Origin: Kitasatospora sp044457565
GTDB taxonomy: Bacteria > Actinomycetota > Actinomycetes > Streptomycetales > Streptomycetaceae
Assembly (NCBI RefSeq): GCF_044457565.1
Contig: NZ_JBITGZ010000012.1
Span: forward strand, 124,001 to 188,000
Reading direction: 5' to 3'
DNA: 64,000 bases
Shown here: one piece after another, positions 1 through 10,000 of the stretch
How positions within the stretch are numbered: the first letter of the stretch is position 1
How the letters are laid out: every line of letters begins with the position of its first letter
The notes under the pieces: model-generated
Seen by the model: the letters and a program-made list of their open reading frames with translations, nothing else
What the model was told of the DNA's origin: nothing
The model's database searches: none
Position numbers and translations under genes: made by a program

Positions 1-414
1 GCCGACCAGGGCCTGGAGCCGACCGCGACCGGTCGGCGCCTGGACATGGCGTGCCGGACGTACGGGGTGCTGGATCACCTGGCTGAAGCCTCCTTTGTGC
101 TCCCCGACTGCTGCCACTGCTTACTGCCGCCTACTGCCACTGCTGGTCGTACTGCTCACTGCTCGTCGGCGCCTGCCGCCCGCGGGCCCGTGTGCCACCG
201 GTGGCCGTCGGCCCGGCTCGGGCCGCACCGGCCCGTTCCGGCTTGCGCCGGTCCGGCCCGTTCCGGTGGGCGCGGTCGTGCCACCCGGAGCGCTCCGGGG
301 CAGCCGGGCGCGCGGGCACGCCAAGCCACCAGTGTGCCAACCACAGGGCCACCGGTCGGCATTCCCGTCTCGCCCCATGAGATGCCAGCGGGTCCGCCAC
401 GTAGGCTGCGGGGC
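1..414. other. Left edge, no confident gene
   Basis: No gene can be supported here. The plus-strand frame of the next gene is open back to base 1, so the stretch may hold the 3' part of an upstream gene cut by the window edge, but the translation past about base 100 is low in complexity and looks like chance GC-rich reading. Bases 107-166 carry about seven scattered ACTGC units, and GGCCCGTTCCGG occurs twice between 230 and 270. Confidence 0.5.
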
Positions 415-1245
415 ATGGCCGCTTCCTTCGACCCCGCCCTCCCGCCTGCCCGCGGCCGGACGGCCAGGCCGGTCGGGACGGTCACCCGGGGCACCACCAA
501 CACCAACCGGCTGCGGCGGATGGACCGCTGGATCGCCCACGCGCTCGGGCCGGCGCTGCGTTCGGCCGGGCGGCCGCCGGTGGCCGTCGACCTCGGCTAC
601 GGGGCGGCGCCGTGGACGGCGGTCGAGCTGTCGGCGCGGCTGCTTACGGTGCGGGCGGACGTGCGGGTGGTCGGGATCGAGATCGAGCCGGAGCGGGTCG
701 CGGCGGCGCTGCCGTACTCCGCTCCGCCGCTGCTGAGCTTCAGGCGCGGCGGCTTCGAGGTGCCGCTGGACCGCGGCGAGCCGGCCCTGCTGATCCGGGC
801 GGCGAACGTGCTGCGGCAGTACGAGGAGGCCGCGGTGGCCGGCGTCTGGGAGCGGCTGTGCGGACGGCTGGCGCCAGGCGGGCTGCTGATCGAGGGCACC
901 TGCGACGAGATCGGGCGGCGGCACGTCTGGGTGGCGCTCGGCCCGGAGGGGCCGCGCACGGTGACCTTCGCGGCCCGGCTCGGCGGGCTCGGGCAGCCCT
1001 CCGACCTGGCGGAACGGCTGCCGAAGGCGCTGATCCACCACAACGTGCCGGGGCGCGCGGTGCACGCCTTCCTGACGGACTTCGACCGCGCCTGGGCGGC
1101 GGCGGCGCCGTACGGGGCGTTCGGCGCGCGCCAACGGTGGGTGGCCGCGTGCACGGCGCTGGCGGGGAGCTGGCCGCTGGTGGACGCGCGGGGGCGGTGG
1201 CGGCAGGGCGAGGTCACGGTGCCCTGGGCGGCGCTGGCGCCGTAG
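415..1245 (+). CDS. Class I SAM-dependent methyltransferase-like protein
   Basis: Predicted 276-residue protein from ATG 415. An upstream in-frame ATG at 46 exists, but the added 123 residues are low-complexity and do not look like protein. Residues 55-70 carry VDLGYGAAPWTAVEL, a motif I-like SAM-binding loop. An acidic strand end follows (VVGIEIEPERV), then LLIRAANVLRQYEE and RLAPGGLLIEGTCDE, the order expected of a Rossmann-fold methyltransferase. The second half keeps a conserved-looking GRAVHAFLTDFDRAW block. The substrate cannot be told. It is convergent with the macrodomain gene and about 290 bp from it. Methyltransferase fold is likely; catalytic activity is inferred. Confidence 0.75.
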   Translation: MAASFDPALPPARGRTARPVGTVTRGTTNTNRLRRMDRWIAHALGPALRSAGRPPVAVDLGYGAAPWTAVELSARLLTVRADVRVVGIEIEPERVAAALPYSAPPLLSFRRGGFEVPLDRGEPALLIRAANVLRQYEEAAVAGVWERLCGRLAPGGLLIEGTCDEIGRRHVWVALGPEGPRTVTFAARLGGLGQPSDLAERLPKALIHHNVPGRAVHAFLTDFDRAWAAAAPYGAFGARQRWVAACTALAGSWPLVDARGRWRQGEVTVPWAALAP

Positions 1246-1308
1246 CGGGCGACTGGGGTGGTTGGACCGGGCGGAGGCGTGAACGGCGGCCCGGACGGCC
1301 GCCCCGGA

Positions 1309-1355
1309 GACGGTGCGGACGGCGGCCCGGGCGACGGTGCGGACGGCGGTCCTGG
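1309..1355. repeat. Two 24-bp direct repeats
   Basis: GACGGTGCGGACGGCGG is repeated at 1309 and 1333 with a 24-bp period, between the convergent methyltransferase and macrodomain genes. A short dyad, ACTCG-AA-CGAGT, lies at 1375-1386. The function is unknown. Confidence 0.6.
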
Positions 1356-1536
1356 TGAGCGACCCCGGGGATTCACTCGAACGAGTTATCGAATATCCCT
1401 GGCATGTTGACGCCACGTCACGCCACCATGGGGACAGCCAACAGAGCCGCCCTGGCCACCGTCCCGCCATCGCCACGCCGCACAGCCGCTACAGCACCGC
1501 ACGCCCGCACGGCCGACCCGCACCGCAGGCCCGCCA

Positions 1537-2091
1537 TCAGTCCCGCTGTCCCGACCCCGACTCGTGCAACCCCAGCTCCCGCAACGCCCGCTCGAAGGCC
1601 GCGTACGACTCCGACCCGAACAACACGAACCGCGCCTCCTCCACCGTCGACCGCTCCCCCGCGACCGTGCTGAGCGCGATCCTGGCCGCATCGTCCAGCG
1701 GCCAGCCGAACACCCCGGCCGAGACCGCCGGGAACGCCACCGTCCGCGCACCCAGCTCCGCCGCCACCCGTAGCGACTCGCGATAGCAGGAGGCCAGCAG
1801 CTCAGCCCGCCGTTCGTAGTCCTCCGCCAGGTATACCGGCCCGACGGTGTGCACCACCCAACGCGCCGGCAGCCGGCCGGCCGTCGTCGCCACCGCCCGG
1901 CCGGTCACCAGGCCCTTGCCATAGTGCGAGGCCCGCAGCTGACGGCACTCCGCCAGGATCTCCGGCCCGCCCCGGCGGTGAATGGCGCCGTCGACCTCGC
2001 CTCCGCCCAGAAGGGAGGAGTTCGCGGCGTTGCAGACCGCGTCCACCTTCTGTTCCGTGATGTCACCCTCGACCAGCGTGATCCGCGCCAC
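1537..2091 (-). CDS. Macrodomain protein, probable O-acetyl-ADP-ribose deacetylase
   Basis: This 184-residue protein is essentially a single macrodomain. It begins with the typical MARITLVEGDITEQKVDAVC strand, followed by NAANSSLLGGGEVDGAIHRRGG, the ligand loop with the Asn and Gly-rich turn of MacroD-type enzymes. Later it has VVHTVGPVY and VAFPAVSAGVFGWP, the second ADP-ribose loop. Family members hydrolyse O-acetyl-ADP-ribose or remove mono-ADP-ribose from proteins in the cytosol. Length and motif order are full-length. No operon partner is evident. Confidence 0.92.
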   Translation of the reverse strand: MARITLVEGDITEQKVDAVCNAANSSLLGGGEVDGAIHRRGGPEILAECRQLRASHYGKGLVTGRAVATTAGRLPARWVVHTVGPVYLAEDYERRAELLASCYRESLRVAAELGARTVAFPAVSAGVFGWPLDDAARIALSTVAGERSTVEEARFVLFGSESYAAFERALRELGLHESGSGQRD

Positions 2092-2329
2092 CGCTCCGCC
2101 CTCCTACCGCCTGCTCACCGGGAGCCCACACCCCCGGGCCCGTCCAACTCGTTCACGCTATCTAGATACGCCGCCACCAGCGTGGCAATAGCCACACCGA
2201 TGCCGGTCGGCCAGAGAAATCCCCGGAGATCACGTTATGGTCGCGAGAAGTTCCCCGACACGCAGTGCCAGGCGGGCACTGCGCACGGATGTCGACCGTT
2301 GCCCACTCGGGGAAAGGGAGGACCGACCG

Positions 2330-4021
2330 ATGCCCGCAACGGGAGACGGGCGGGCACCTGGTGCCGCAGACCTGCCGGGCACCGCGGCCGGTGCCCTGAC
2401 CGACCATGCCCGCGCGGCGTCCAAGCGCCCGACCGTATCTGCGGGCGCCACTGGGAGCGTCTCGGTGGCATCCCCCGCGCCGATACCGCACCCCCGCGCC
2501 ACGACCGGCTCCATCCCGACCGGCGCCCTCGCGACCGTCGCCGCACCGGGCGCCACCACCGGCTCCGGCGCGGCGGGCTCCGCCACCGGCGCCGGCTCAG
2601 CCGCCACCACGGCGACGGCCGCGACAGCCGCCACCACCCCGCCGCTCAGGCTCCTGGTGATCGAGGACGACGCCTCGGACGCCCAGTTGATCAAGGCGGC
2701 GGTGGCCGACAGTGGTGCGCCCATCGACGTGCACTGGGTGCGTGGCCTGGACCAGGCCGCCGAGCTGCTCGCCCCGGCACCTCCCTGGACGCGCCGCAAC
2801 CGCTCGCGCGGCAGCGACTTCAGCTGCGTCCTGCTCGACCTCGCCGCCCCCGCCGACCTCGCGCACCCGTCGGACGCCTCCGACGGCCTGGAGGGGCTGC
2901 ACGAGCTGCTCCGCCGCGCCCCACACACCGCCGTCGTCGTACTCACCGACGCGGCCGGGGCCGAGCTGGGTGCGGCCGCCGTGGCAGCCGGCGCCCAGGA
3001 CTTCCTGATCAAGCACGAGACGGACGGCCCCCTGCTGGCCCGGGCGCTGCGCTACGCGGTGGAGCGCAAGCGGGCCGACGAGTCCCAGCGCAGGCTGGTC
3101 GAGGCCGAACTCCGCGGCCAGGAGAACGCCCGGCTCCAGCGCCATCTGCTGCCCACCCCGCTCCTCGACGGCGCCGGTCTGGCCTTCACCCGGCGCTACC
3201 GGCCCGGCCGCCGACGGGCACTGCTCGGTGGCGACTTCTACGACGCCGTGCGCACCGACGACGGCACGGTGCACGTGGTGATCGGCGATGTCTGCGGCCA
3301 CGGGCCCGACGAAGCCGCGCTCGGCGTGGCGCTCCGGATAGCCTGGCGCACACTGGTCTTCGCGGGCCTCACGGGCGAAGCACTGCTGACGACGCTTCAG
3401 CACGTCCTGGAGCACGAGCGCCGCAGCGACGAAATCTTCGCGACCCTGTGCATGCTGGTCATCGAGCCCGGCGACGGCGCCACCGACGCGGGCTGGCACG
3501 GCGACCGCGCCACCGCCGGCGAAGCCAAGCGCCGCACCCGCGGGACCGACGGTACGGGAAGGGACGGCCCGGGCCATGGCGGTGCGGGGCAGGATGGCGC
3601 GGGCCCTGGTGTCGAGCACGCCAGGCTCTACCTGGCCGGCCACCCGGCCCCACTGCTGCTGGGTACGGATCACACCCCGGCGCTGCTGCCGGCCGACCAG
3701 GCCGGCCCGGCCCTCGGGTTGCTCCCGTGCGACGACTGCCAGGCGGTCTGGCCCGCGCAGCGGCTTGAGCTACGGCCCGGCTGGCGGCTGCTCCTCTACA
3801 CCGACGGTCTGATCGAGGGCCGGGTGGGCGCGGGCTCACTCCGGCTCGGCCAGGACGGCCTGGCCGACCTGATCGGCGACCACCAGGCCACCGGGCTGAC
3901 CAGGGGGCGACTGGTGGACAGTGCCATCGCCGAGGTGGAGGAGCTCAACGGCGGGGCGCTCACCGACGATGTCGCGGTGCTGCTGCTGGAGCGCAACCCC
4001 ACCCCACTGATCCTGGGGTGA
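2330..4021 (+). CDS. Response-regulator/PP2C (SpoIIE-type) serine phosphatase
   Basis: Predicted 563 residues from ATG 2330, chosen because an AAGGGAGGA ribosome site ends 7 bases upstream; ATG 2237 in the same frame is weaker. The first ~100 residues are Ala/Thr-rich. A receiver domain follows (LRLLVIEDDASDAQLI, acceptor Asp in VLLDLAAP, Lys in DFLIKHE), then a PP2C/SpoIIE domain with metal ligands in GGDFYDAV, GDVCGHGPDEA, YTDGLIEGR and LTDDVAVLL. Such proteins dephosphorylate anti-anti-sigma factors or related Ser-phosphorylated switches under two-component control. A Gly/Arg/Asp-rich insert of roughly 40 residues lies between the phosphatase halves (near 3470-3615). No histidine kinase is adjacent. 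Confidence 0.92.
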   Translation: MPATGDGRAPGAADLPGTAAGALTDHARAASKRPTVSAGATGSVSVASPAPIPHPRATTGSIPTGALATVAAPGATTGSGAAGSATGAGSAATTATAATAATTPPLRLLVIEDDASDAQLIKAAVADSGAPIDVHWVRGLDQAAELLAPAPPWTRRNRSRGSDFSCVLLDLAAPADLAHPSDASDGLEGLHELLRRAPHTAVVVLTDAAGAELGAAAVAAGAQDFLIKHETDGPLLARALRYAVERKRADESQRRLVEAELRGQENARLQRHLLPTPLLDGAGLAFTRRYRPGRRRALLGGDFYDAVRTDDGTVHVVIGDVCGHGPDEAALGVALRIAWRTLVFAGLTGEALLTTLQHVLEHERRSDEIFATLCMLVIEPGDGATDAGWHGDRATAGEAKRRTRGTDGTGRDGPGHGGAGQDGAGPGVEHARLYLAGHPAPLLLGTDHTPALLPADQAGPALGLLPCDDCQAVWPAQRLELRPGWRLLLYTDGLIEGRVGAGSLRLGQDGLADLIGDHQATGLTRGRLVDSAIAEVEELNGGALTDDVAVLLLERNPTPLILG

Positions 4022-4077
4022 CACGGTGACTCCCCCTCCGGGGTGACCGGGGTGACCCGGGCGACCGGGGAGAACGC

Positions 4078-4118
4078 CTCGGGCCCCGGCGCGCCTTGCG
4101 TGCGCGCCGGGGCCCGAG
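4078..4118. terminator. Bidirectional terminator hairpin
   Basis: A perfect 17-bp inverted repeat (arms 4078-4094 and 4102-4118) with a 7-base loop sits between the convergent phosphatase and DUF2516 genes. There is no U-run, as usual in actinomycetes. Confidence 0.85.
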
Positions 4119-4140
4119 CCTCGATCGTTGTGGCCGACCG

Positions 4141-4494
4141 TCACCAGGGGCCGTACGGCCCCGTGTTGCGCCGGTCGCCGCTACCGCCTCGGCCGTCCGT
4201 GAGCTGCTTGATGGCCGGCCGCACGTCGACCATGTAGACGATCGCCGCGACGAGCCCGGCGAGCGTCAGGAAGCTCGTCAGGAAGCTGGCGCCGAAGATC
4301 AGGTCGAGCCCGAACGCGAGCCCGAGGACGACCAGCCAGAACGGCTTGGTCTTCTTGTCCGCCGCGCGGAAGGCGTCCTCCCGGCGGCTCGCCGCGTCCA
4401 CGAGCGCGACCAGCTTGAAGCCCAGGATTCCGATGGCCAGCCACCAGAACGGGTTCAGGTAGTCGAAGGCCAGTACTTGGCCCACTGCACCCAC
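4141..4494 (-). CDS. DUF2516-family membrane protein
   Basis: I choose GTG 4494 (117 residues) because GAGGAG lies 6 bases upstream; in-frame ATGs at 4533, 4557 and 4590 lack a well-spaced site. The protein has three hydrophobic segments: near the N-terminus after DYLNPFWW, around PFWLVVLGLAFGLDLI, and around LTLAGLVAAIVYMVDVRP. The VDAASRREDAFRAADKKTK loop and the VYMVDVRPA end match the DUF2516 pattern of small actinobacterial membrane proteins next to HBHA-like genes. The function is unknown. It is probably the last gene of the minus-strand group with the next two genes. Confidence 0.8.
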   Translation of the reverse strand: MGAVGQVLAFDYLNPFWWLAIGILGFKLVALVDAASRREDAFRAADKKTKPFWLVVLGLAFGLDLIFGASFLTSFLTLAGLVAAIVYMVDVRPAIKQLTDGRGGSGDRRNTGPYGPW

Positions 4495-4685
4495 TGCGGT
4501 CTCCTCACTCCGGCTCCACTCCGGCTCCGTCATCTCCGCAGCGCCGGCGCCGCCCATCCTGGCACGGCACCCCGCCTGCGGAGGGGACAACCTACCGGGC
4601 CGCCCGGATGTGCCCGTTACGTCCCTGGTTGCCCCCAGGCGACCCGTACCCTCCGGGGCGCCACCTCACGCTCGCGCGCCGTGCG

Positions 4686-5279
4686 CTACTTGGTGGTGCC
4701 GGTCTTCCGGGCGCGCGGAGCCTTCTTCGCGGCCGGCGAGTCACCGTCGGCGGCCTCGGACCCGGTGGCGTCAGCCGCCTCGGCGCTCTCCTCGGTCTCA
4801 GCGGTCTCAGCGGCCTCCTCGACCTCGGCGGCCTCAAAGGTCTCGACGGACTCGTGCGGCTCGACCACCACGGCCAGCTCGACGATCTCGTCAGACGCCT
4901 CCTTGCGGCCCTTGTCCACCACGCCCTTACCGCGAACGGCCAGCTCGTCGTAGGCCTCCTTGGCCTTCACCGCAAGCTCCACGGCCCGGCCCACCTGCTG
5001 GAGCGCGAAGCTCTGCGCCTTCTCCTGCAGCACCTTGATGTCGGTCGGCAGCGTGGTGACCGTCTCCGTCACCTTCACCTGCGTCTCGGCCAGCTTGGCC
5101 TGCGCCTCGTGGAGCCGCGCGGTCGCCTTCTCCTGGGCGCCCCGGCGGTCCGCCGCGATCGCCTCGACCAGGCCCGGCACCTCACGCAGCTTCTCGTACG
5201 CGAGGTCTCCGGCGCCCGCGAGGGCGTACAGCGGCGTCGGGTCGCTGAGGGTCTTCTTGATCTCGTCCGTGATCGGCAT
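4686..5279 (-). CDS. Heparin-binding haemagglutinin-like coiled-coil protein
   Basis: 197 residues. The first ~125 form a long amphipathic helix rich in Ala, Glu, Lys and Gln (for example RLHEAQAKLAETQVKVTETV), as in mycobacterial HbhA. A Glu-rich stretch follows (EAAEVEEAAETAETEES), then a Lys/Ala/Arg tail ending AKKAPRARKTGTTK, the equivalent of the heparin-binding Lys-rich end. In mycobacteria the protein is a surface adhesin; in saprophytic actinomycetes the role is unknown, perhaps envelope-linked. It lies just downstream of the XRE gene on the same strand (34-bp gap), so the two are likely co-transcribed. Confidence 0.85.
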   Translation of the reverse strand: MPITDEIKKTLSDPTPLYALAGAGDLAYEKLREVPGLVEAIAADRRGAQEKATARLHEAQAKLAETQVKVTETVTTLPTDIKVLQEKAQSFALQQVGRAVELAVKAKEAYDELAVRGKGVVDKGRKEASDEIVELAVVVEPHESVETFEAAEVEEAAETAETEESAEAADATGSEAADGDSPAAKKAPRARKTGTTK

Positions 5280-5313
5280 GACAGGTCCTCCTGGGGTCTG
5301 CTTCTAAGGTCTC

Positions 5314-5754
5314 TCAGTCGCTGCCGGCCGTCGTGGTCGGCCGCGCGGCCCGCGCTACGTCGTCCTGCTCGTCACCGACGCCCTCCTGACGCACGGCCCC
5401 GGGCCTCGGTGCCGTGTTCTCCCTCAGGAAGGTGTCGTAGACCGCGAGCAGCGCTTGCCTCTGCTGCTCGTTGATCAGCGGATCGGCCAGGATCGCGGCC
5501 CGCAGCTCCAGGCCCTCCCCGCGCCGCTCCTCCAGGATTCCGGCCTGGACGTACAGCGTCTCCGCCGAGATCCGCAGCGCCTTGGCGATCTGCTGCAGGA
5601 TCTCCGCACTAGGCTTGCGCAGCCCGCGCTCGATCTGGCTGAGGTACGGGTTGGACACACCGGCGGCCTCCGCCAGCTGCCGCAGTGAGTACTGCGCACT
5701 CCGCCGCTGCTCGCGGATGTACTCGCCCAACGAACCGACATTCAGTGAGGCCAT
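5314..5754 (-). CDS. XRE-family helix-turn-helix regulator
   Basis: 146 residues from ATG 5754, preceded by AGGGTGAAGG; a longer in-frame start at 5793 would run over the dyad described at 5776-5791. Residues ~8-62 form a Cro/C1-type HTH (LGEYIREQRRSAQYSLRQLA, VSNPYLSQIERGLRKPSAEI). A conserved C-terminal part (LYVQAGILEERRG, LINEQQRQALLAVYDTFLRE) is shared by actinobacterial XRE proteins next to HBHA-like genes. The tail is disordered. It probably controls itself and the HBHA-like gene. Confidence 0.9.
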   Translation of the reverse strand: MASLNVGSLGEYIREQRRSAQYSLRQLAEAAGVSNPYLSQIERGLRKPSAEILQQIAKALRISAETLYVQAGILEERRGEGLELRAAILADPLINEQQRQALLAVYDTFLRENTAPRPGAVRQEGVGDEQDDVARAARPTTTAGSD

Positions 5755-5775
5755 GCCTTCACCCTGCCCCACTCC

Positions 5776-5791
5776 GCTTGCAAATGCAAGC
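5776..5791. promoter_or_regulatory. Candidate XRE operator
   Basis: GCTTGC-AAAT-GCAAGC, a perfect 6-bp dyad, lies 21 bases upstream of the XRE start. A further half-site, GCAAGC, occurs at about 5807. The position fits autoregulation; binding is inferred. Confidence 0.6.
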
Positions 5792-6007
5792 ACACTGCTA
5801 GCAGGAGCAAGCTGGTTGGGGGAGACAGGCGGAGGCAGTGGCCGCGGCCTGCTGCACCTGGCCCCAGACGCCCGCGAGCAGCGCGGTCACGCCCTCGGCC
5901 GCCGCGAGCAGCCCGAGCGGCCGGCGCTCGGCCAGGTCGATGGCGACCCCGTCCGCCCCGTCCCCATGGCCGAAGCCTGGCGGGCCGTCCAACCGTCCGG
6001 GCGGGGA

Positions 6008-6595
6008 TCAGCCGGGCATGCCCAGGCGCCGGGCGAGCGCGGGGTCCAGTGGGTAGACCCGCTCGGGCGGCAGCAGGGGGGTGATCCGGGCGGTTCGGCC
6101 ACCCCGCAGCTGGCCCGCGATCCTGGCGACCCGGGGCGTCAGATCCTCGATGTCCACCACCCAGTCGTCCACCAGTGTGCCGATCACACCGCGGCCGATG
6201 CCGACCTGGATGCTGTAGTGGTTGAGCGCGGCACCCGACACCGACCGCTCCGGATCCCACTGGACGTGGACGGGCGCCACCGCCACCGCGGCCGGGTCGG
6301 AGGTGGTCAGCACGGCCTGGGCGAGTGCCTCCTCCCAGCCCCGCCGGGTGATCCGGACGGCCAGCACCCGCTCCTGCCCGGGCTTGCGGGCCCAGTTGCA
6401 GCGGTGCATCAGCCAGCGGAACGACGGCTTGATCCAGGTCATCCGGTGCCGCGAGAACGGGGGTACGAAGCGGTTGGCGGCGAGGGCGGGTGCGGCAATG
6501 GCGGGGCTGTACGCCTGGTAGACCACGATCGTCCGGGCGTCGTAGTCCGCGCGGATCTCATGGAGGGCTGTCATACCGGCCACTGTGACAGGCAT
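6008..6595 (-). CDS. DUF4291-family protein
   Basis: 195 residues with the family's hallmark blocks: IRADYDARTIVVYQAYSPAI near the start, RMTWIKPSFRWLMHRCNWA in the middle, and VQWDPERSV followed by the YSIQVGIG segment. The start could be ATG 6595 or ATG 6574 (MTALHEIR). DUF4291 proteins are cytosolic and of unknown biochemical role. It is a single gene, separated from the XRE gene by about 250 bp in which I see no convincing reading frame. Confidence 0.88.
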   Translation of the reverse strand: MPVTVAGMTALHEIRADYDARTIVVYQAYSPAIAAPALAANRFVPPFSRHRMTWIKPSFRWLMHRCNWARKPGQERVLAVRITRRGWEEALAQAVLTTSDPAAVAVAPVHVQWDPERSVSGAALNHYSIQVGIGRGVIGTLVDDWVVDIEDLTPRVARIAGQLRGGRTARITPLLPPERVYPLDPALARRLGMPG

Positions 6596-6721
6596 CCCAC
6601 CGTGCAGGACAACGAATTCGGCCCGCGCAGGCTGGTCACGGGGAGCGTCAAGGAGCCGCGAGGAGAGGGTCGAGGGCAGGTCAGGAACAAGTCAGGGAGG
6701 CAGGTCAGGGCAGGGGCAGGG

Positions 6722-6985
6722 TCAGGAGGAGAGGGTCCGGTACGCGGGTTCCAGCAGTGCGGCGAGGTCCCGGCCGCGCACGGTGATGCCGGAGGGGCCG
6801 AGCGCAGCGAGGGCCGAGGTGGTCGGCGACTGCTCGGCGTCCCCGCCGTCCTCGCCGTCCCCGCGGAGGGTGAAGTCTCCACGCCAGAAGTCGGCCACGC
6901 AGTCGGCGAGCGGGCGCTCACCCACCGGCGCGGCATTACCCGCGACGCTGCTGGAACCCGCCGGGGGCGGCGTCGGATCGGTCAT
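6722..6985 (-). pseudogene. C-terminal remnant of a SWIM zinc-finger protein
   Basis: The 87-residue reading frame ends with ALGPSGITVRGRDLAALLEP and contains LADCVADFWRGDF. These resemble the last ~80 residues of the SWIM-zinc-finger proteins normally encoded next to this type of SNF2 helicase in actinomycetes. The CxCx(n)CxH SWIM domain and some 300-400 preceding residues are absent; only 103 bases separate it from the helicase stop. I read it as a deletion remnant, though a short expressed protein cannot be excluded. Family recall is from memory and unsearched. Confidence 0.6.
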
Positions 6986-7088
6986 CGCGTCCTCCTCCTG
7001 TTCCCCGTCCCGTTCTCGTTCCCGGCTCCACCCGGCCCGCCGACCGCTGTCGCTGTCGCTGTCACTGGCGTTGTCACCGCTCCCACCG

Positions 7089-10000
7089 TCAGTCCTCCCC
7101 CACCGCGTCCGCCGAGAGGCTCACCAGTTCGCGCAGCGCGTCGGCGGAGAGCTCGGTCAGCCAGTGCTCGCCCTCGCCCACCACCGCGTCGGCCAGGGCC
7201 CGCTTGGCGTCGATCAGTTCGGCGATCCGCTCCTCGACGGTCCCGACGCAGACGAAGCGGCGGACCTGGACGTCCCGGCGCTGACCGATCCGGAATGCCC
7301 GGTCGGTGGCCTGCTCCTCGACCGCCGGGTTCCACCAGCGGTCGAGATGGATCACCTGGTTGGCGGCGGTCAGATTGAGGCCGGTGCCGCCCGCCTTGAG
7401 CGAGAGCAGGAAGACCCGCGGCCCGTCCGGTGCCTGGAAGCGGGCCACCAGTTCCTCCCGGCGCCGCCTGGGGACACCACCGTGCAGGAAGAGCACCTCC
7501 TCCCCCAGCCGCTCGGCGAGGTGGGGCTGGAGCAGGGCCCCGAACTCCGCGTACTGGGTGAAGACCAGGCTGCGATCGCCCTCGGCGAGGGCCTCCGCCA
7601 GGACCGCCTCCAGTCGGGCCACCTTGCCGGAGCGGTCACCCAACGCTGACCCGTCGTGCAGGAGTTGGGCCGGATGATTGCAGGCCTGCTTGAGCTTGCC
7701 GATGGCCGCCAGCACGGTGCCGCGGCGCTCGACACCCCGGATTCCCTGCACCCGGTGCAGCAGGTCGGCGACCACCGCCTGGTAGAGCCCGGCCTGCTCG
7801 GCGGTGAGGTTGCACCAGAGCGTCATCTCCTGCTTCGCGGGCAGCTCCGCCGCGATCGCCGGGTCGCTCTTGTGCCGGCGCAGCACGAACGGCGCTGTGC
7901 GGCGCTGGAGTTCGGCGGCGACGGCGGCGTTCCGATGCTGTTCCACCGGAATCGCGTAGCGCTCCTTGAAGCGGGCCGCAGAGCCGAACAGGCCCGGGTT
8001 GGCGAAGTCCAGGACGGCGTGCAGCTCGGAGAGCCGGTTCTCCACGGGGGTGCCGGTGAGCGCCACGCGGTGGGCGCTGACCGGCAACGAACGGACCGCC
8101 CTGGACTGGGCGGTGGCGCTGTTCTTGATGTACTGCGCCTCGTCGGCGACGACCCGCCGCCAGGTGATCGACCGCAGCTCCTCGACGTCGCGCTGTACCA
8201 GCCCGTAGGTGGTGATGACCAGGTCGGCGCCCTGGACGGCCTCGCGCAGCCCGTCCCCGGTGAGCCGTTCGCCGCCGTGGTGGGTGTGCACCCGCAGGCC
8301 GGGGGCGAACCGCGCGGCCTCCCGCTGCCAGTTGCCGACCAGGGACATCGGGCAGACCAGCAGGGTCGGCGCGGTGACGCCCTCGGCCTGTTCGGTGGCC
8401 AGCAGGGCGAGGGTCTGGACTGTCTTGCCGAGCCCCATGTCGTCCGCCAGCACGGCGCCGAGCCCCAGTCCCGCGAGCGAGCGCAGCCACGCCAGACCCC
8501 GCTCCTGGTACGGGCGCAGGGTGGCCCCGAAGTCCCCGGGCAGCGGCGTGGCCGGGACCGGCAGCGCGCGCCCGGCCAGCAGGTCGCCGAGTGGGCCCTG
8601 CGCGTCGACGGCGGTGACGGGCAGACCGCAGACGGTGGCGTCGGGGTCGAGCGCCGTACGGAGCAGCTGGGTGGTGGGCATCAGGCCGTCCGCCCGGTCG
8701 GTGAGGAAGGCCAGCGCTGCGGCGATCTGGTCGGTGTCCACCTCGGTCCACTGCCCGCGTACCCGTACCAGGCCCTGCTTGGCAGCGGCCAGGTCGGCCA
8801 GCTCCTGCTGGGTGAGGGTCACCGTGCCGAGGGCCGCCTGCCAGCGGAACGCGACGATGACGTCCCGGTCGACCTGGCGGGCGGTCTCGACGGCACCGGG
8901 GGCCGGCGTGCGGACGGAGAGGGCGAGCCCGAGGCGCGGGCGGCGTCGCCACCAGGTGGGGAGCAGCACGCCGAAGCCCGCCTGGGTGAGGGCGGGCGCG
9001 GCGGTGCGGAGGAAGTCGAGGGCGCCGGCCCGATCGAGCTGGACGGCGCGGGGCCGGGTGGTGCGCAGCGACCGGCACAGCGCGGGCCAGCGGTGGGTGG
9101 CGCGGTCCAGCTCGGCGGCGAACTCGTCGAGCGGGTGCGCGGTCTTGCGTCCGAGCGCGGCCAAGGCGGGGCCTGCGCTCCAGAGCTCGGCGGCGGGGAC
9201 GAGCAGGGACGGCTCGTCGACGGCCTGGAGCAGCAGTTCGACCTGCCACCCTTCCTCCGGGCCCAGCGGCTCCAGCAGCCGGAAGCAGAGCCGCAGCGCG
9301 GCGGTGACGGGTGTCGCTCCCGCGTACCAGGCGCCGAGTCGTTCGCGCAGCTCCGCGAAGTCGGCGTGGTCGGTGTCGGCAAGGGCGGGGGCCGTGGGGG
9401 CGGGGGCCGCAGCGGCGCTGTCGGCAGGGGCGGGGGCGGCTCGCCGTGGGGAGCGGGCTCGGAGTGGGAGGTCGGCCTGGCCGACTTCTGGTGCCGCCGG
9501 CGCCTCGCCCGCGACAGCCGGGCGGTGGCCCGCCGTGCTCGCCGGCCTGGCCGTGGGCCCGGGAATGCGACTGTCGGGGGCGGTGAGCGCGGCGAGCCAG
9601 CGTTCGGCGGCGGTGGCGGGCGCCGTGCGCAGCAGTGGGGGCGAGTCGGCGAGGGTGGCGCGGGCCTCGGCGTCGACCAGGGCGTCCAGCAGGTCGGCGA
9701 CCAGTTCGCCGCCGGTACGGGCCTGGGGTACGGGGGTGGCCGGGGCCGAGGGGCCGGCGGGGCATTCGGCGCGGCAGACCGGTGGGCAGCCGGCGGCGAG
9801 TGCGGCGGCCTCGCGGCGCGCCGGCTCGTCCGGCGCGGGGCGCCAGCGGGCGTGCGCGATGCCGCCCTCGACGGTCGGCTCGGGCCGGACCAGGCCCCGG
9901 CCGACCAGCCGCCAGGCGAGGTCGTGGACGCCCGTCAGCCAGCGCAGCGAGGCGCCGTACGCGATCTCGACCGGCCCGACGCCGGGGAGTTCGGTGCTCG

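Noticed and set aside
46..414. N-terminal extension of the first methyltransferase
   Set aside because: The added 123 residues are low in complexity and an internal start at 415 precedes the domain correctly.
5798..5992. 64-residue minus-strand frame between the XRE and DUF4291 genes
   Set aside because: It has no ribosome site or recognisable domain, and its composition is that of chance GC-rich sequence.
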